Origin: Streptomyces koelreuteriae
GTDB lineage: Bacteria > Actinomycetota > Actinomycetes > Streptomycetales > Streptomycetaceae
Length of the DNA stretch: 64,000 nt
Assembly (NCBI RefSeq): GCF_018604545.1
Contig: NZ_CP075896.1
Location: 1,550,001-1,614,000, forward strand
Reading direction: 5' to 3'
The notes under the pieces are model-generated. The model did not search any database, was not told the DNA's origin, and saw nothing but the letters and a program-made list of their open reading frames with translations. Below, piece by piece: positions 1-7,358 of the stretch. The translations under genes were made by a program, and so were the position numbers. The stretch's first letter is position 1; each line of letters opens with the position of its first letter.

Positions 1-1
1 C

Positions 2-733
2 TGGGCCCTGCTGGCCGTCCCGGTGGACGGCGGGCACGACTACCGGGGGCTGGTCTCGCCTCTGTCCGGCATGGTCTGGTACCAGGACAAGCTGCTGGTG
101 ACGACCCGCGAGGGCGACCGGAACGCGCTGTACGTGTACGACATGGACCGCATCCAGCGCGCCACCGTCGACTCCGAGGCGGTCGGCCGGGTGCGCGGCG
201 GCTGGGCGGCGCACGGCTACCGGTACGTGCTGCCCGCCGTCGGCTCGTACACCCTGCAAGGCGGCGACGACGCGCGCCCGGCCACCGTCTCCCTGGACCG
301 CAGTACCTCCCCCGACAGTCTGGTCGCGAGCGAGTGGGTGCCCGCGGACGGCGACCGGCGCACCCGGCTGTGGCGCTACGCGCTGAGCCGGGACCCGGCC
401 CGGCCCGGCCTGCTCAGCACCGACTCCTTCGGACGCGCGGACCCGGTCGAGGCGTACGAGACGAAGACGACCGATGTGCGGGGCGTGCTGGCGTACCGCT
501 CGGGCTGGTATCTCGACCGCGCGGCGGGCTCACCGGGCGGGCACGGGACGCTGTGGCGCCAGGACACCGGCAGCGCCCGGGCGACGGAGTGCGGGACGGA
601 CGAGACCCGGCACTGCTGGAGCGGCCGGTCGGGCTCCCTGTCCTACTGGGAGGAGACCGGCGAGGTCTGGTCCCAGTCCGGCGGCATGCTGTTCGCACTG
701 CCCCTGTCCTCGGTCGACCGGGCCCTCGACTAG
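2..733 (+). CDS. hypothetical protein, 3' part only
   Basis: The reading frame is open from the first bases of the window to TAG at 731-733, so the gene starts upstream and only about 243 C-terminal residues are visible. I do not recognise the family. The sequence is rich in Trp, Tyr, Gly and Asp and has short repeated strand-like segments, which would suit a secreted beta-propeller-like protein, but no signal sequence can be seen because the start is missing. Two cysteines about 10 residues apart near the C terminus (ATECGTDETRHCW) could form a disulfide. The next gene follows on the same strand. Confidence 0.65.
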   Translation, partial: WALLAVPVDGGHDYRGLVSPLSGMVWYQDKLLVTTREGDRNALYVYDMDRIQRATVDSEAVGRVRGGWAAHGYRYVLPAVGSYTLQGGDDARPATVSLDRSTSPDSLVASEWVPADGDRRTRLWRYALSRDPARPGLLSTDSFGRADPVEAYETKTTDVRGVLAYRSGWYLDRAAGSPGGHGTLWRQDTGSARATECGTDETRHCWSGRSGSLSYWEETGEVWSQSGGMLFALPLSSVDRALD

Positions 734-814
734 GGCGCCTCCGGCCGCGTGCCGCCCATGACCCGGGCCCCGGGGGTTCGACAGTTCGTCACACCTGATG
801 ATTTCCTGACCCTC

Positions 815-1387
815 ATGCCGACCATCGCCGTGACCACCTGGTCCCTGGAGCAGACCGCCCCGACCGACCTGCTGCCGGCCGTCGCGCCGGAAGGGGACGT
901 CCGGGTCGTGCGCTCCGAGGTGCCCTCGCCCGAGTTCAGCCGGTTCCTGTACGCGTCGGTGGGCGGCGACATCCGCTGGACCGACCGGCTGAGCTGGTCG
1001 TACGCCCGCTGGCAGGAGCACCTGGAGCGGCCCGGCGTGGAGACGTGGGTGGCCTACGACCGGGGCACGCCCGCCGGGTACGTGGAGCTGGAGGCGCAGG
1101 ACGACGCGGTCGTGGAGATCGTCTACTTCGGGCTGCTGCCCGGCTTCCGGGGCCGGCGCATCGGCGGGCACCTGCTGTCGTACGGCACGGCCCGGGCCTG
1201 GGACCTCGCGGACCGCTGGGCGGGACTGACGCCGACGAAGCGGGTCTGGCTGCACACCTGCAGCAAGGACGGCGAGCACGCGATGGACAACTACCAGCGC
1301 CGTGGGTTCCAGCTGTTCGACACCAAGGTCGAGGAGGAGGCGGACGTCGCCGCTCCGGGACCGTGGCCTGGGGCGTTCCCCGTCTGA
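815..1387 (+). CDS. GNAT family N-acetyltransferase
   Basis: Predicted acetyl-CoA-dependent N-acetyltransferase of about 190 residues; the substrate cannot be read from the sequence. The acetyl-CoA loop is visible as GLLPGFRGRRIGGHLL (R-G-R-R-I-G pattern) after a beta-strand, followed by a helix and a conserved-looking stretch with RVWLHTCSKDG and NYQRRGFQLF, the usual C-terminal GNAT strand. The frame is open from 749; I prefer ATG 815, or GTG 830, because the homologous part begins at TTWSLEQ. It sits between an unknown gene and the sulfur regulon and need not belong to either. Confidence 0.8.
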   Translation: MPTIAVTTWSLEQTAPTDLLPAVAPEGDVRVVRSEVPSPEFSRFLYASVGGDIRWTDRLSWSYARWQEHLERPGVETWVAYDRGTPAGYVELEAQDDAVVEIVYFGLLPGFRGRRIGGHLLSYGTARAWDLADRWAGLTPTKRVWLHTCSKDGEHAMDNYQRRGFQLFDTKVEEEADVAAPGPWPGAFPV

Positions 1388-1394
1388 CCTGGTC

Positions 1395-1489
1395 GGACAC
1401 CCCGGGATGACCCGATGTGACCAAGGACACGCGTGTCTTGGATTCCGAGACACGAGTGTCCGAATCTTGGACGAAGCTGGACTGTGTCC
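1395..1489. promoter_or_regulatory. cluster of GGACAC/GTGTCC elements upstream of the sulfur operon
   Basis: GGACAC or its complement GTGTCC occurs at 1395-1400, 1425-1430, 1456-1461 and 1484-1489. The copies at 1425 and 1456 lie in a long inverted repeat: arms 1425-1437 and 1449-1461 match at 12 of 13 positions with an 11-base spacer. A further short repeat, GGAC-TGT-GTCC, surrounds 1479-1489. The cluster ends 25 bases before the leader-peptide start at 1514 and looks like a multi-site operator or promoter for the sulfite reductase operon. The binding protein is unknown. The gap 1388-1726 holds this cluster and the leader peptide and nothing else I can see. Confidence 0.5.
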
Positions 1490-1513
1490 AGATCGCCGTG
1501 ACACGCTTCCGTC

Positions 1514-1597
1514 ATGTCTGGAACTGGAATTGCCTTGGTGAGTCGGCGGCACGTCGACCTCGGCCGCATGTCCAGCGCCATCTGTCCGGCGCGCTGA
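1514..1597 (+). CDS. short Cys-containing leader peptide upstream of sulfite reductase
   Basis: A 27-codon ORF starting at ATG 1514 and ending TGA 1595-1597. Its core SRRHVDLGRMSSAICPAR has the pattern of the short 'putative leader peptides' often found ahead of sulfur-metabolism operons in Streptomyces: a basic SRRHVDL box followed by a single cysteine (residue 24) near the end. It lies 129 bases upstream of the reductase start. By analogy with cysteine-responsive leader peptides described in mycobacteria, ribosome stalling at the Cys codon when cysteine is scarce could control expression of the downstream genes. The peptide match is direct; the attenuation mechanism is inference. Confidence 0.75.
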   Translation: MSGTGIALVSRRHVDLGRMSSAICPAR

Positions 1598-1726
1598 GAG
1601 CACTCACGCAGCCCGGCATCCCTCTTTCTTGTCTCCATACCTGCGCAATGACGCGCCCGTACCAGCGTGCGCCCGCACGCGCAGGTCAGAGCCGCTTTCC
1701 CGCCTGTCCCGAAGGACGTATCAACC

Positions 1727-3424
1727 ATGGCCGCCACCCCGCAGAAGCCTGCCGCCGCGACTCCCCGCCGCAAGGTGAGCCGTCACCGCGGTGAGGGTCA
1801 GTGGGCCGTGGGACACCACACCCCGCTCAACGGCAACGAGCAGTTCAAGAAGGACGACGACGGTCTCAATGTGCGGACACGCATTGAGACGATCTACTCC
1901 AAGCGGGGCTTCGACTCGATCGACCCGAACGACCTGCGCGGACGGATGCGCTGGTGGGGTCTGTACACCCAGCGCCGCCCCGGGATCGACGGCGGCAAGA
2001 CCGCGATCCTGGAGCCGGAGGAGCTGGACGACGAGTACTTCATGCTCCGCGTCCGCATCGACGGCGGCCGGCTCACCACCCGCCAGCTGCGGGTGGTCGG
2101 CGAGATCTCGCAGGAGTTCGCGCGCGGGACCGCCGACATCACCGACCGGCAGAACGTGCAGTACCACTGGATCCGGATCGAGGACGTGCCCGAGATCTGG
2201 AACCGGCTGGAGGCCGTCGGCCTGTCCACGACCGAGGCCTGCGGTGACACGCCCCGTGTGGTCATCGGCTCGCCGGTCGCGGGTATCGCGCAGGACGAGA
2301 TCGTCGACGGCAGCTCCGCCATCGACGAGATCCACCGCCGGTACATCGGCAGCAAGGAATTCTCCAACCTGCCCCGCAAGTTCAAGACGGCGATCTCGGG
2401 CTCGCCGCTGCTCGACGTCGCCCACGAGATCAACGACGTGGCGTTCGTCGGCGTCGACCACCCCGAGCACGGCCCCGGCTTCGACCTGTGGGTCGGCGGC
2501 GGGCTGTCCACCAACCCGAAGATCGGCGTCCGGCTCGGCACCTGGGTGCCGCTGGACGAGGTCCCGGACGTGTGGGCCGGCGTGATCGGCATCTTCCGCG
2601 ACTACGGCTACCGGCGCCTGCGCACCCGCGCCCGGCTGAAGTTCCTGGTCGCCGACTGGGGCCCGGAGAAGTTCCGCCAGGTGCTGCAGGACGAGTACCT
2701 CAAGCGTGAGCTCGTCGACGGACCGCCGCCCGCCGAGCCCGTGGAGCGCTGGCGCGACCACATCGGCGTGCACCGGCAGCAGGACGGCCGCTTCTACGTC
2801 GGTTTCGCGCCGCGTGTCGGCCGGGTCGACGGCGCCACCCTCACCAAGATCGCCGACCTCGCCGAGGCCCACGGCTCGGGCCGGGTGCGTACCACCGTCG
2901 AGCAGAAGATGATCGTCCTCGATGTCGAGGAGGACCAGGTCGACTCGCTGGTCGAGGGCCTGGAGGCGCTCGACCTGACCGCCCGGCCGTCCTCGTTCCG
3001 GCGCGGCACCATGGCCTGCACCGGCATCGAGTTCTGCAAGCTGGCCATCGTCGAGACCAAGCAGCGCGGCTCGCAGCTGATCGACGAGCTGGAGCGCCGG
3101 CTGCCGGACTTCGACGAGCCGCTCACCATCAACCTCAACGGCTGCCCGAACGCCTGCGCCCGTATCCAGGTGGCGGACATCGGTCTCAAGGGGCAGCTGG
3201 TCGTCAACAGCGAGGGCGAGCAGGTCGAGGGCTACCAGGTGCACCTCGGCGGCGCGCTGGGCCTCGAGGCCGGCTTCGGCCGCAAGGTGCGCGGTCTGAA
3301 GGTCACCTCCGAGGAGCTGCCCGACTACATCGAGCGCGTCCTGAAGCGGTTCGAGGCGGAGCGCGAGGACGGCGAGCGGTTCGCCGCCTGGGCCGCCCGG
3401 GCCGGCGAGGAGTCTCTGACATGA
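1727..3424 (+). CDS. sirA: ferredoxin-dependent sulfite (nitrite/sulfite) reductase
   Basis: 565-residue siroheme/4Fe-4S reductase, expected to reduce sulfite to sulfide in the cytoplasm with electrons from ferredoxin. Two ferredoxin-like half domains are each followed by a siroheme-binding domain. The cluster and siroheme cysteines are Cys431 and Cys437 (CTGIEFC) and Cys473 and Cys477 (CPNAC). Tyr80 (WWGLYTQR) and Cys172 (TEACGDT) are 92 residues apart, the same spacing as the covalently linked Tyr69-Cys161 pair known in Mycobacterium tuberculosis NirA/SirA, which favours sulfite over nitrite as substrate. ATG 1727 was chosen over the upstream frame start at 1667 because GAAGGA precedes it. 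The stop overlaps the next start as ATGA. Confidence 0.93.
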   Translation: MAATPQKPAAATPRRKVSRHRGEGQWAVGHHTPLNGNEQFKKDDDGLNVRTRIETIYSKRGFDSIDPNDLRGRMRWWGLYTQRRPGIDGGKTAILEPEELDDEYFMLRVRIDGGRLTTRQLRVVGEISQEFARGTADITDRQNVQYHWIRIEDVPEIWNRLEAVGLSTTEACGDTPRVVIGSPVAGIAQDEIVDGSSAIDEIHRRYIGSKEFSNLPRKFKTAISGSPLLDVAHEINDVAFVGVDHPEHGPGFDLWVGGGLSTNPKIGVRLGTWVPLDEVPDVWAGVIGIFRDYGYRRLRTRARLKFLVADWGPEKFRQVLQDEYLKRELVDGPPPAEPVERWRDHIGVHRQQDGRFYVGFAPRVGRVDGATLTKIADLAEAHGSGRVRTTVEQKMIVLDVEEDQVDSLVEGLEALDLTARPSSFRRGTMACTGIEFCKLAIVETKQRGSQLIDELERRLPDFDEPLTINLNGCPNACARIQVADIGLKGQLVVNSEGEQVEGYQVHLGGALGLEAGFGRKVRGLKVTSEELPDYIERVLKRFEAEREDGERFAAWAARAGEESLT

Positions 3425-3600
3425 GCGAGCGCGCGGCCCCGTTCTACTGCCCCTACTGCGGTGACGAGGACCTGCGTCCCAGCGAGGAGGGGCACGGGGC
3501 GTGGGAATGCGCGGCGTGCAGCCGGGCCTTCTCGCTGAAGTTCCTCGGACTGCTGTCCCAGGGACTGAAGCGATCCGACTCCGGAGGGGCAGAGATATGA
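3421..3600 (+). CDS. small zinc-ribbon protein in the sulfur operon
   Basis: A 59-residue protein that overlaps the sulfite reductase stop (ATGA at 3421-3424) and in turn overlaps the cysH start (ATGA at 3597-3600). Two cysteine pairs, CPYCG near residue 10 and CAAC about 20 residues later, form a typical CX2C...CX2C zinc-ribbon or rubredoxin-like site. The C-terminal third is basic and amphipathic. Its position, translationally coupled on both sides, argues that it is a real operon member. The role is unknown; it could help insert iron-sulfur clusters or siroheme or pass electrons to the neighbouring reductases, but that is inference from position only. Confidence 0.85.
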   Translation: MSERAAPFYCPYCGDEDLRPSEEGHGAWECAACSRAFSLKFLGLLSQGLKRSDSGGAEI

Positions 3601-4307
3601 CGACCACTCAGGAAGAGCGCAGCACCGAAGAACTGAAGGCGCTCGCCGAGCAGGCGGGCCGCGACCTGGAGGACGCCTCCGCGCTGGAGATCCTCACCTG
3701 GGCGGCCGAGACGTTCGGCAAGCGCTTCTGCGTGACCTCCTCCATGGAGGACGCCGTCGTCGCCCACCTCGCCTCCCGGGCGATGCCCGGCGTGGACGTC
3801 GTCTTCCTCGACACCGGCTACCACTTCGAGGAGACCATCGGCACCCGCGACGCGGTCGACGCCGTGATGGACGTCAACGTCATCACGCTCACCCCGCGCC
3901 TGACGGTCGCCGAGCAGGACGCCGAGTACGGCCCGAAGCTGCACGACCGCGACCCCGACCTGTGCTGCGCGATGCGCAAGGTGCAGCCGCTTCAGGAGGG
4001 CCTGAAGGACTACCGGGCCTGGGCGACCGGTCTGCGCCGCGACGAGTCCCCGACCCGGGCGAACACCCCGGTGGTCGGCTGGGACGAGAAGCGGCAGAAG
4101 GTGAAGATCTCCCCGATCGCCCGCTGGACCCAGGACGACGTGGACGCCTACGTCACCGAACACGGCGTCCTGACGAACCCGCTGCTGATGGACGGCTACC
4201 CCTCCGTCGGCTGCGCCCCCTGCACCCGCCGGGTGCTGGAGGGCGAGGACGCCCGTGCCGGCCGCTGGGCGGGGAGCAACAAGACCGAGTGCGGGCTGCA
4301 CGGATGA
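3597..4307 (+). CDS. cysH: phosphoadenylyl/adenylyl-sulfate reductase CysH
   Basis: 236-residue reductase that makes sulfite from activated sulfate using thioredoxin. The PP-loop fold is present, with SSMED and LDTGYHFEET near the N terminus. Four cysteines of a 4Fe-4S site are visible: Cys123-Cys124 (DLCCAMRKVQP) and Cys206/Cys209 (GCAPC). This is the signature of APS-using enzymes. The catalytic cysteine is Cys232 in the C-terminal ECGLHG. It starts at ATG 3597 overlapping the preceding stop and overlaps the cysC start by four bases. A PAPS kinase (cysC) lies next door, so whether APS, PAPS or both are the substrate is open. Confidence 0.92.
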   Translation: MTTTQEERSTEELKALAEQAGRDLEDASALEILTWAAETFGKRFCVTSSMEDAVVAHLASRAMPGVDVVFLDTGYHFEETIGTRDAVDAVMDVNVITLTPRLTVAEQDAEYGPKLHDRDPDLCCAMRKVQPLQEGLKDYRAWATGLRRDESPTRANTPVVGWDEKRQKVKISPIARWTQDDVDAYVTEHGVLTNPLLMDGYPSVGCAPCTRRVLEGEDARAGRWAGSNKTECGLHG

Positions 4308-4867
4308 CGACGACGATTCAGGAGACCGACGTGACGACCGGAGCCACCGTCTGGCTCACGGGTCTGCCGAGTGCCGGCAAGACCACCATCGCCCACGAGC
4401 TGGCCGGCCGGCTGCGCGCCGAGGGCCGCCGCGTCGAGGTGCTCGACGGCGACGAGATCCGCGAGTTCCTCTCGGCGGGCCTCGGCTTCACCCGCGAGGA
4501 CCGGCACACCAACGTGCAGCGGATCGGCTTCGTCGCCGAACTGCTCGCCCGCAACGGCGTGCTCGCCCTCGTCCCGGTCATCGCGCCCTACCAGGACAGC
4601 CGCGAGGCGGTGCGCAAGCGGCACCAGGCGAACGGCACGGCGTACGCGGAGATCCACGTGGCCACGCCGGTCGAGGTCTGCAGCGAGCGCGATGTGAAGG
4701 GCCTGTACGCCAAGCAGGCGGCGGGCGAGCTCACGGGCCTCACCGGGGTCGACGACCCCTACGAGGCGCCCGAGTCGCCCGATCTGCGCATCGAGTCGCA
4801 GAACCAGACCGTGCAGGAGTCCGCGGCGTCGGTGTACGCCCTGCTCAGCGAAAGGGGACTGGCATGA
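4304..4867 (+). CDS. cysC: adenylyl-sulfate kinase CysC
   Basis: 187-residue P-loop kinase converting APS to PAPS with ATP. Walker A is GLPSAGKTT at residues 20-28, followed by the DGDEIREFLSAGLGF nucleotide/APS region and RHTNVQRIGFVAELLARNG, all typical of CysC. The motif that in E. coli carries the phosphorylatable Ser109 (SPF/SPYR) reads IAPYQDSR here, with Ala94 in the serine position. Start ATG 4304 and stop 4865-4867 both overlap neighbours by four bases, so cysH-cysC-cysD are translationally coupled. Confidence 0.92.
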   Translation: MTTTIQETDVTTGATVWLTGLPSAGKTTIAHELAGRLRAEGRRVEVLDGDEIREFLSAGLGFTREDRHTNVQRIGFVAELLARNGVLALVPVIAPYQDSREAVRKRHQANGTAYAEIHVATPVEVCSERDVKGLYAKQAAGELTGLTGVDDPYEAPESPDLRIESQNQTVQESAASVYALLSERGLA

Positions 4868-5799
4868 CGACCGCGGCCACCGTTTCCGAGGAGACCGACA
4901 GCCCCTACGCGCTGTCCCACCTCGACGCCCTCGAGTCCGAGGCGGTGCACATCTTCCGCGAGGTGGCGGGCGAGTTCGAGCGGCCGGTGATCCTCTTCTC
5001 CGGCGGCAAGGACTCCATCGTCATGCTGCACCTGGCGCTGAAGGCCTTCCGGCCGGCGTCGGTGCCGTTCTCGCTGCTGCACGTGGACACCGGGCACAAC
5101 TTCCCCGAGGTCCTCGACTACCGGGACCGCACGGTCGAGAAGCACGGGCTGCGGCTGCACGTCGCCTCCGTGCAGGACTACATCGACCGCGGTGTGCTCA
5201 AGGAGCGCCCGGACGGCACCCGCAACCCGCTGCAGACGCTGCCGCTGACCGAGAAGATCCAGGCGGAGAAGTTCGACGCCGTCTTCGGCGGCGGACGCCG
5301 CGACGAGGAGAAGGCCCGGGCCAAGGAGCGGGTGTTCTCCCTGCGGGACGAGTTCTCCCAGTGGGACCCGCGCCGGCAGCGCCCGGAGCTGTGGAACCTG
5401 TACAACGGCCGGCACGCCCCCGGCGAGCACGTGCGCGTGTTCCCGCTGTCCAACTGGACCGAGCTGGACGTGTGGCAGTACATCGCCCGCGAGGGCATCG
5501 AGCTGCCGCAGATCTACTACGCCCACGAGCGTGAGGTGTTCCGGCGCAGCGGCATGTGGCTGACCGCCGGCGAGTGGGGCGGGCCGAAGGACGACGAGTC
5601 CGTGGAGAAGCGCCTGGTGCGCTACCGCACGGTCGGTGACATGTCCTGCACCGGGGCGGTCGACTCCGAGGCCGACACCATCGAGAAGGTGATCGTCGAG
5701 ATCGCCGCCTCCCGGCTCACCGAGCGGGGCGCCACCCGCGCCGACGACAAGATGTCCGAAGCCGCGATGGAAGACCGCAAGCGCGAGGGGTACTTCTAA
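4864..5799 (+). CDS. cysD: sulfate adenylyltransferase subunit 2 CysD
   Basis: 311-residue small subunit of ATP sulfurylase, which adenylates sulfate to APS in complex with the GTPase CysN. The PP-loop SGGKDS is at residues 46-51, followed by LLHVDTGHNFPEVLDYRD. Further family landmarks are FGGGRRDEEKARAKERVFS and the C-terminal TVGDMSCTGAVDS. It overlaps cysC by four bases and ends two bases before the cysN start, consistent with one coupled transcript. Confidence 0.95.
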   Translation: MTTAATVSEETDSPYALSHLDALESEAVHIFREVAGEFERPVILFSGGKDSIVMLHLALKAFRPASVPFSLLHVDTGHNFPEVLDYRDRTVEKHGLRLHVASVQDYIDRGVLKERPDGTRNPLQTLPLTEKIQAEKFDAVFGGGRRDEEKARAKERVFSLRDEFSQWDPRRQRPELWNLYNGRHAPGEHVRVFPLSNWTELDVWQYIAREGIELPQIYYAHEREVFRRSGMWLTAGEWGGPKDDESVEKRLVRYRTVGDMSCTGAVDSEADTIEKVIVEIAASRLTERGATRADDKMSEAAMEDRKREGYF

Positions 5800-5801
5800 A
5801 G

Positions 5802-7136
5802 ATGAGCACCATCACGACCGAGGAACTCGCGGAGACCACCCTGCTGCGGTTCGCCACCGCCGGTTCCGTCGACGACGGCAAGTCCACCCTGGTGGGCCGG
5901 CTGCTGCACGACTCCAAGTCGGTCCTCACCGACCAGCTGGAGGCCGTGGAGCGCGCTTCGGCGAGCCGGGGCCAGGAGGCTCCGGACCTCGCGCTGCTGA
6001 CGGACGGCCTGCGGGCCGAGCGGGAGCAGGGCATCACCATCGACGTGGCCTACCGCTACTTCGCCACGCCCCTGCGGCGGTTCATCCTCGCCGACACCCC
6101 CGGCCATGTGCAGTACACGCGGAACATGGTCACCGGCGCCTCGACGGCCGAGCTGACGGTCATCCTGGTCGATGCGCGCAACGGCGTCGTCGAGCAGACC
6201 CGCCGGCACGCCGCCCTCGCCGCCCTGCTGCGCGTCCCGCACGTGGTCCTCGCGGTCAACAAGATGGACCTCGTCGCCTACGAGGAGAAGGTGTTCGCCG
6301 CCATCGCCGAGGAGTTCACGGCGTACGCGACCGAGCTGGGCGTCCCCGAGGTCACCGCGATCCCGATCTCGGCGCTCGTCGGCGACAACGTGGTGGAGCC
6401 GTCCGCGAACATGGACTGGTACGGCGGCCCGACGGTGCTGGAGCACCTGGAGACGGTGCCGGTCAGCCACGATCTGAGCCACTGCCACGCCCGGCTGCCC
6501 GTGCAGTACGTGATCCGGCCGCAGAACTCCGACCACCCGGACTACCGGGGCTACGCCGGCCAGATCGCGGCGGGTTCCTTCCACGTCGGCGAGCAGGTGA
6601 CCGTGCTGCCCTCGGGCCGCACCTCGAAGGTCGCCGGTATCGATCTGCTGGGCGAGCCGGTCGACGTCGCCTGGACCACGCAGTCGGTGACCCTCCTGCT
6701 GGAGGACGACATCGACATCTCGCGCGGCGACCTGATCGTGCCCACCAAGGACGCGCCCGCGACGACGCAGGACATCGAGGCGACCGTCTGCCATGTGGCG
6801 GACGCCCCGCTGACCGTCGGCCACCGGGTGCTGCTCAAGCACGGCACCCGCACGGTCAAGGCGATCGTCAAGGACATCCCGTCCCGTCTCACGCTCGACG
6901 ACCTGTCCCTGCACCCGCACCCGGGGCAGCTCGTCGCCAACGACATCGGCCGGGTGAAGATCCGTACCGCCGAGCCGCTGCCGGTCGACTCCTACTCCGA
7001 CTCGCGCCGCACCGGCTCGTTCATCCTGATCGACCCGAACGACGGCCAGACCCTCACCGCGGGCATGGTCGGCGAGTCCTTCGCCGCCCCCGAGCCGGTG
7101 CGGGACGAGGCCGAGGACGACGGGTGGGACTTCTGA
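5802..7136 (+). CDS. cysN: sulfate adenylyltransferase subunit 1 CysN (GTPase)
   Basis: 444-residue EF-Tu-like GTPase that drives sulfate adenylation by CysD. G1 is GSVDDGKS (residues 21-28), G3 is DTPGH from Asp98, and G4 is NKMD from Asn153, followed by two beta-barrel domains. There is no fused CysC domain, in line with the separate cysC gene two positions upstream. The start is ATG 5802, two bases after the cysD stop. It is the last large gene of the sirA-cysHCDN block before a 222-base gap. Confidence 0.95.
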   Translation: MSTITTEELAETTLLRFATAGSVDDGKSTLVGRLLHDSKSVLTDQLEAVERASASRGQEAPDLALLTDGLRAEREQGITIDVAYRYFATPLRRFILADTPGHVQYTRNMVTGASTAELTVILVDARNGVVEQTRRHAALAALLRVPHVVLAVNKMDLVAYEEKVFAAIAEEFTAYATELGVPEVTAIPISALVGDNVVEPSANMDWYGGPTVLEHLETVPVSHDLSHCHARLPVQYVIRPQNSDHPDYRGYAGQIAAGSFHVGEQVTVLPSGRTSKVAGIDLLGEPVDVAWTTQSVTLLLEDDIDISRGDLIVPTKDAPATTQDIEATVCHVADAPLTVGHRVLLKHGTRTVKAIVKDIPSRLTLDDLSLHPHPGQLVANDIGRVKIRTAEPLPVDSYSDSRRTGSFILIDPNDGQTLTAGMVGESFAAPEPVRDEAEDDGWDF

Positions 7137-7137
7137 G

Positions 7138-7242
7138 ATGAACTCCCCCGACTTCTACTCCACGTTCGCGAAGGAGGGCGGCCGCGTCGGCAGCGGTGCT
7201 CTCGGCAGCGGGCAGGGCGGAGTGGCGCGATGTGTGCGCTGA
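7138..7242 (+). CDS. possible 34-residue peptide after cysN
   Basis: ATG 7138 follows the cysN stop (TGA 7134-7136) by one base and opens a 34-codon frame ending at TGA 7240-7242. It begins MNSPDFYSTFAKEGG and ends with a Cys-Val-Arg tail. The tight spacing to cysN would allow translational coupling. I recognise no family, and a frame of this length arises easily in GC-rich DNA. Confidence 0.3.
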   Translation: MNSPDFYSTFAKEGGRVGSGALGSGQGGVARCVR

Positions 7243-7319
7243 CGTACGCGCACTGCCTGCGCGCCCTCACCCCCCACCGCCGTAGACGCAAACCTGCCGA
7301 CCTCCCGGCCACGACCTGA
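7230..7319 (+). CDS. possible cysteine-containing leader peptide before the sulfonate ABC operon
   Basis: A 29-codon ORF with GGAG eight bases before ATG 7230, beginning MCALTYAHCLRALTPH and ending at TGA 7317-7319, 39 bases before the ssuA start. Cysteines at residues 2 and 9 and the following Arg-rich stretch make it a candidate second cysteine-sensing leader peptide. It lacks the SRRHVDL box of the peptide at 1514, so the assignment rests on position and composition only. Apart from this ORF and the one at 7138, the gap 7137-7358 shows nothing else. Confidence 0.3.
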   Translation: MCALTYAHCLRALTPHRRRRKPADLPATT

Positions 7320-7358
7320 GAGACCGTGACCGCCGGGCCTCCGAGAGGAACACCTCCC

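Noticed and set aside
530-1603. 357-codon minus-strand frame over the GNAT gene and sulfur promoter
   Set aside because: It opposes the GNAT motifs and the leader peptide and has the composition of a shadow frame.
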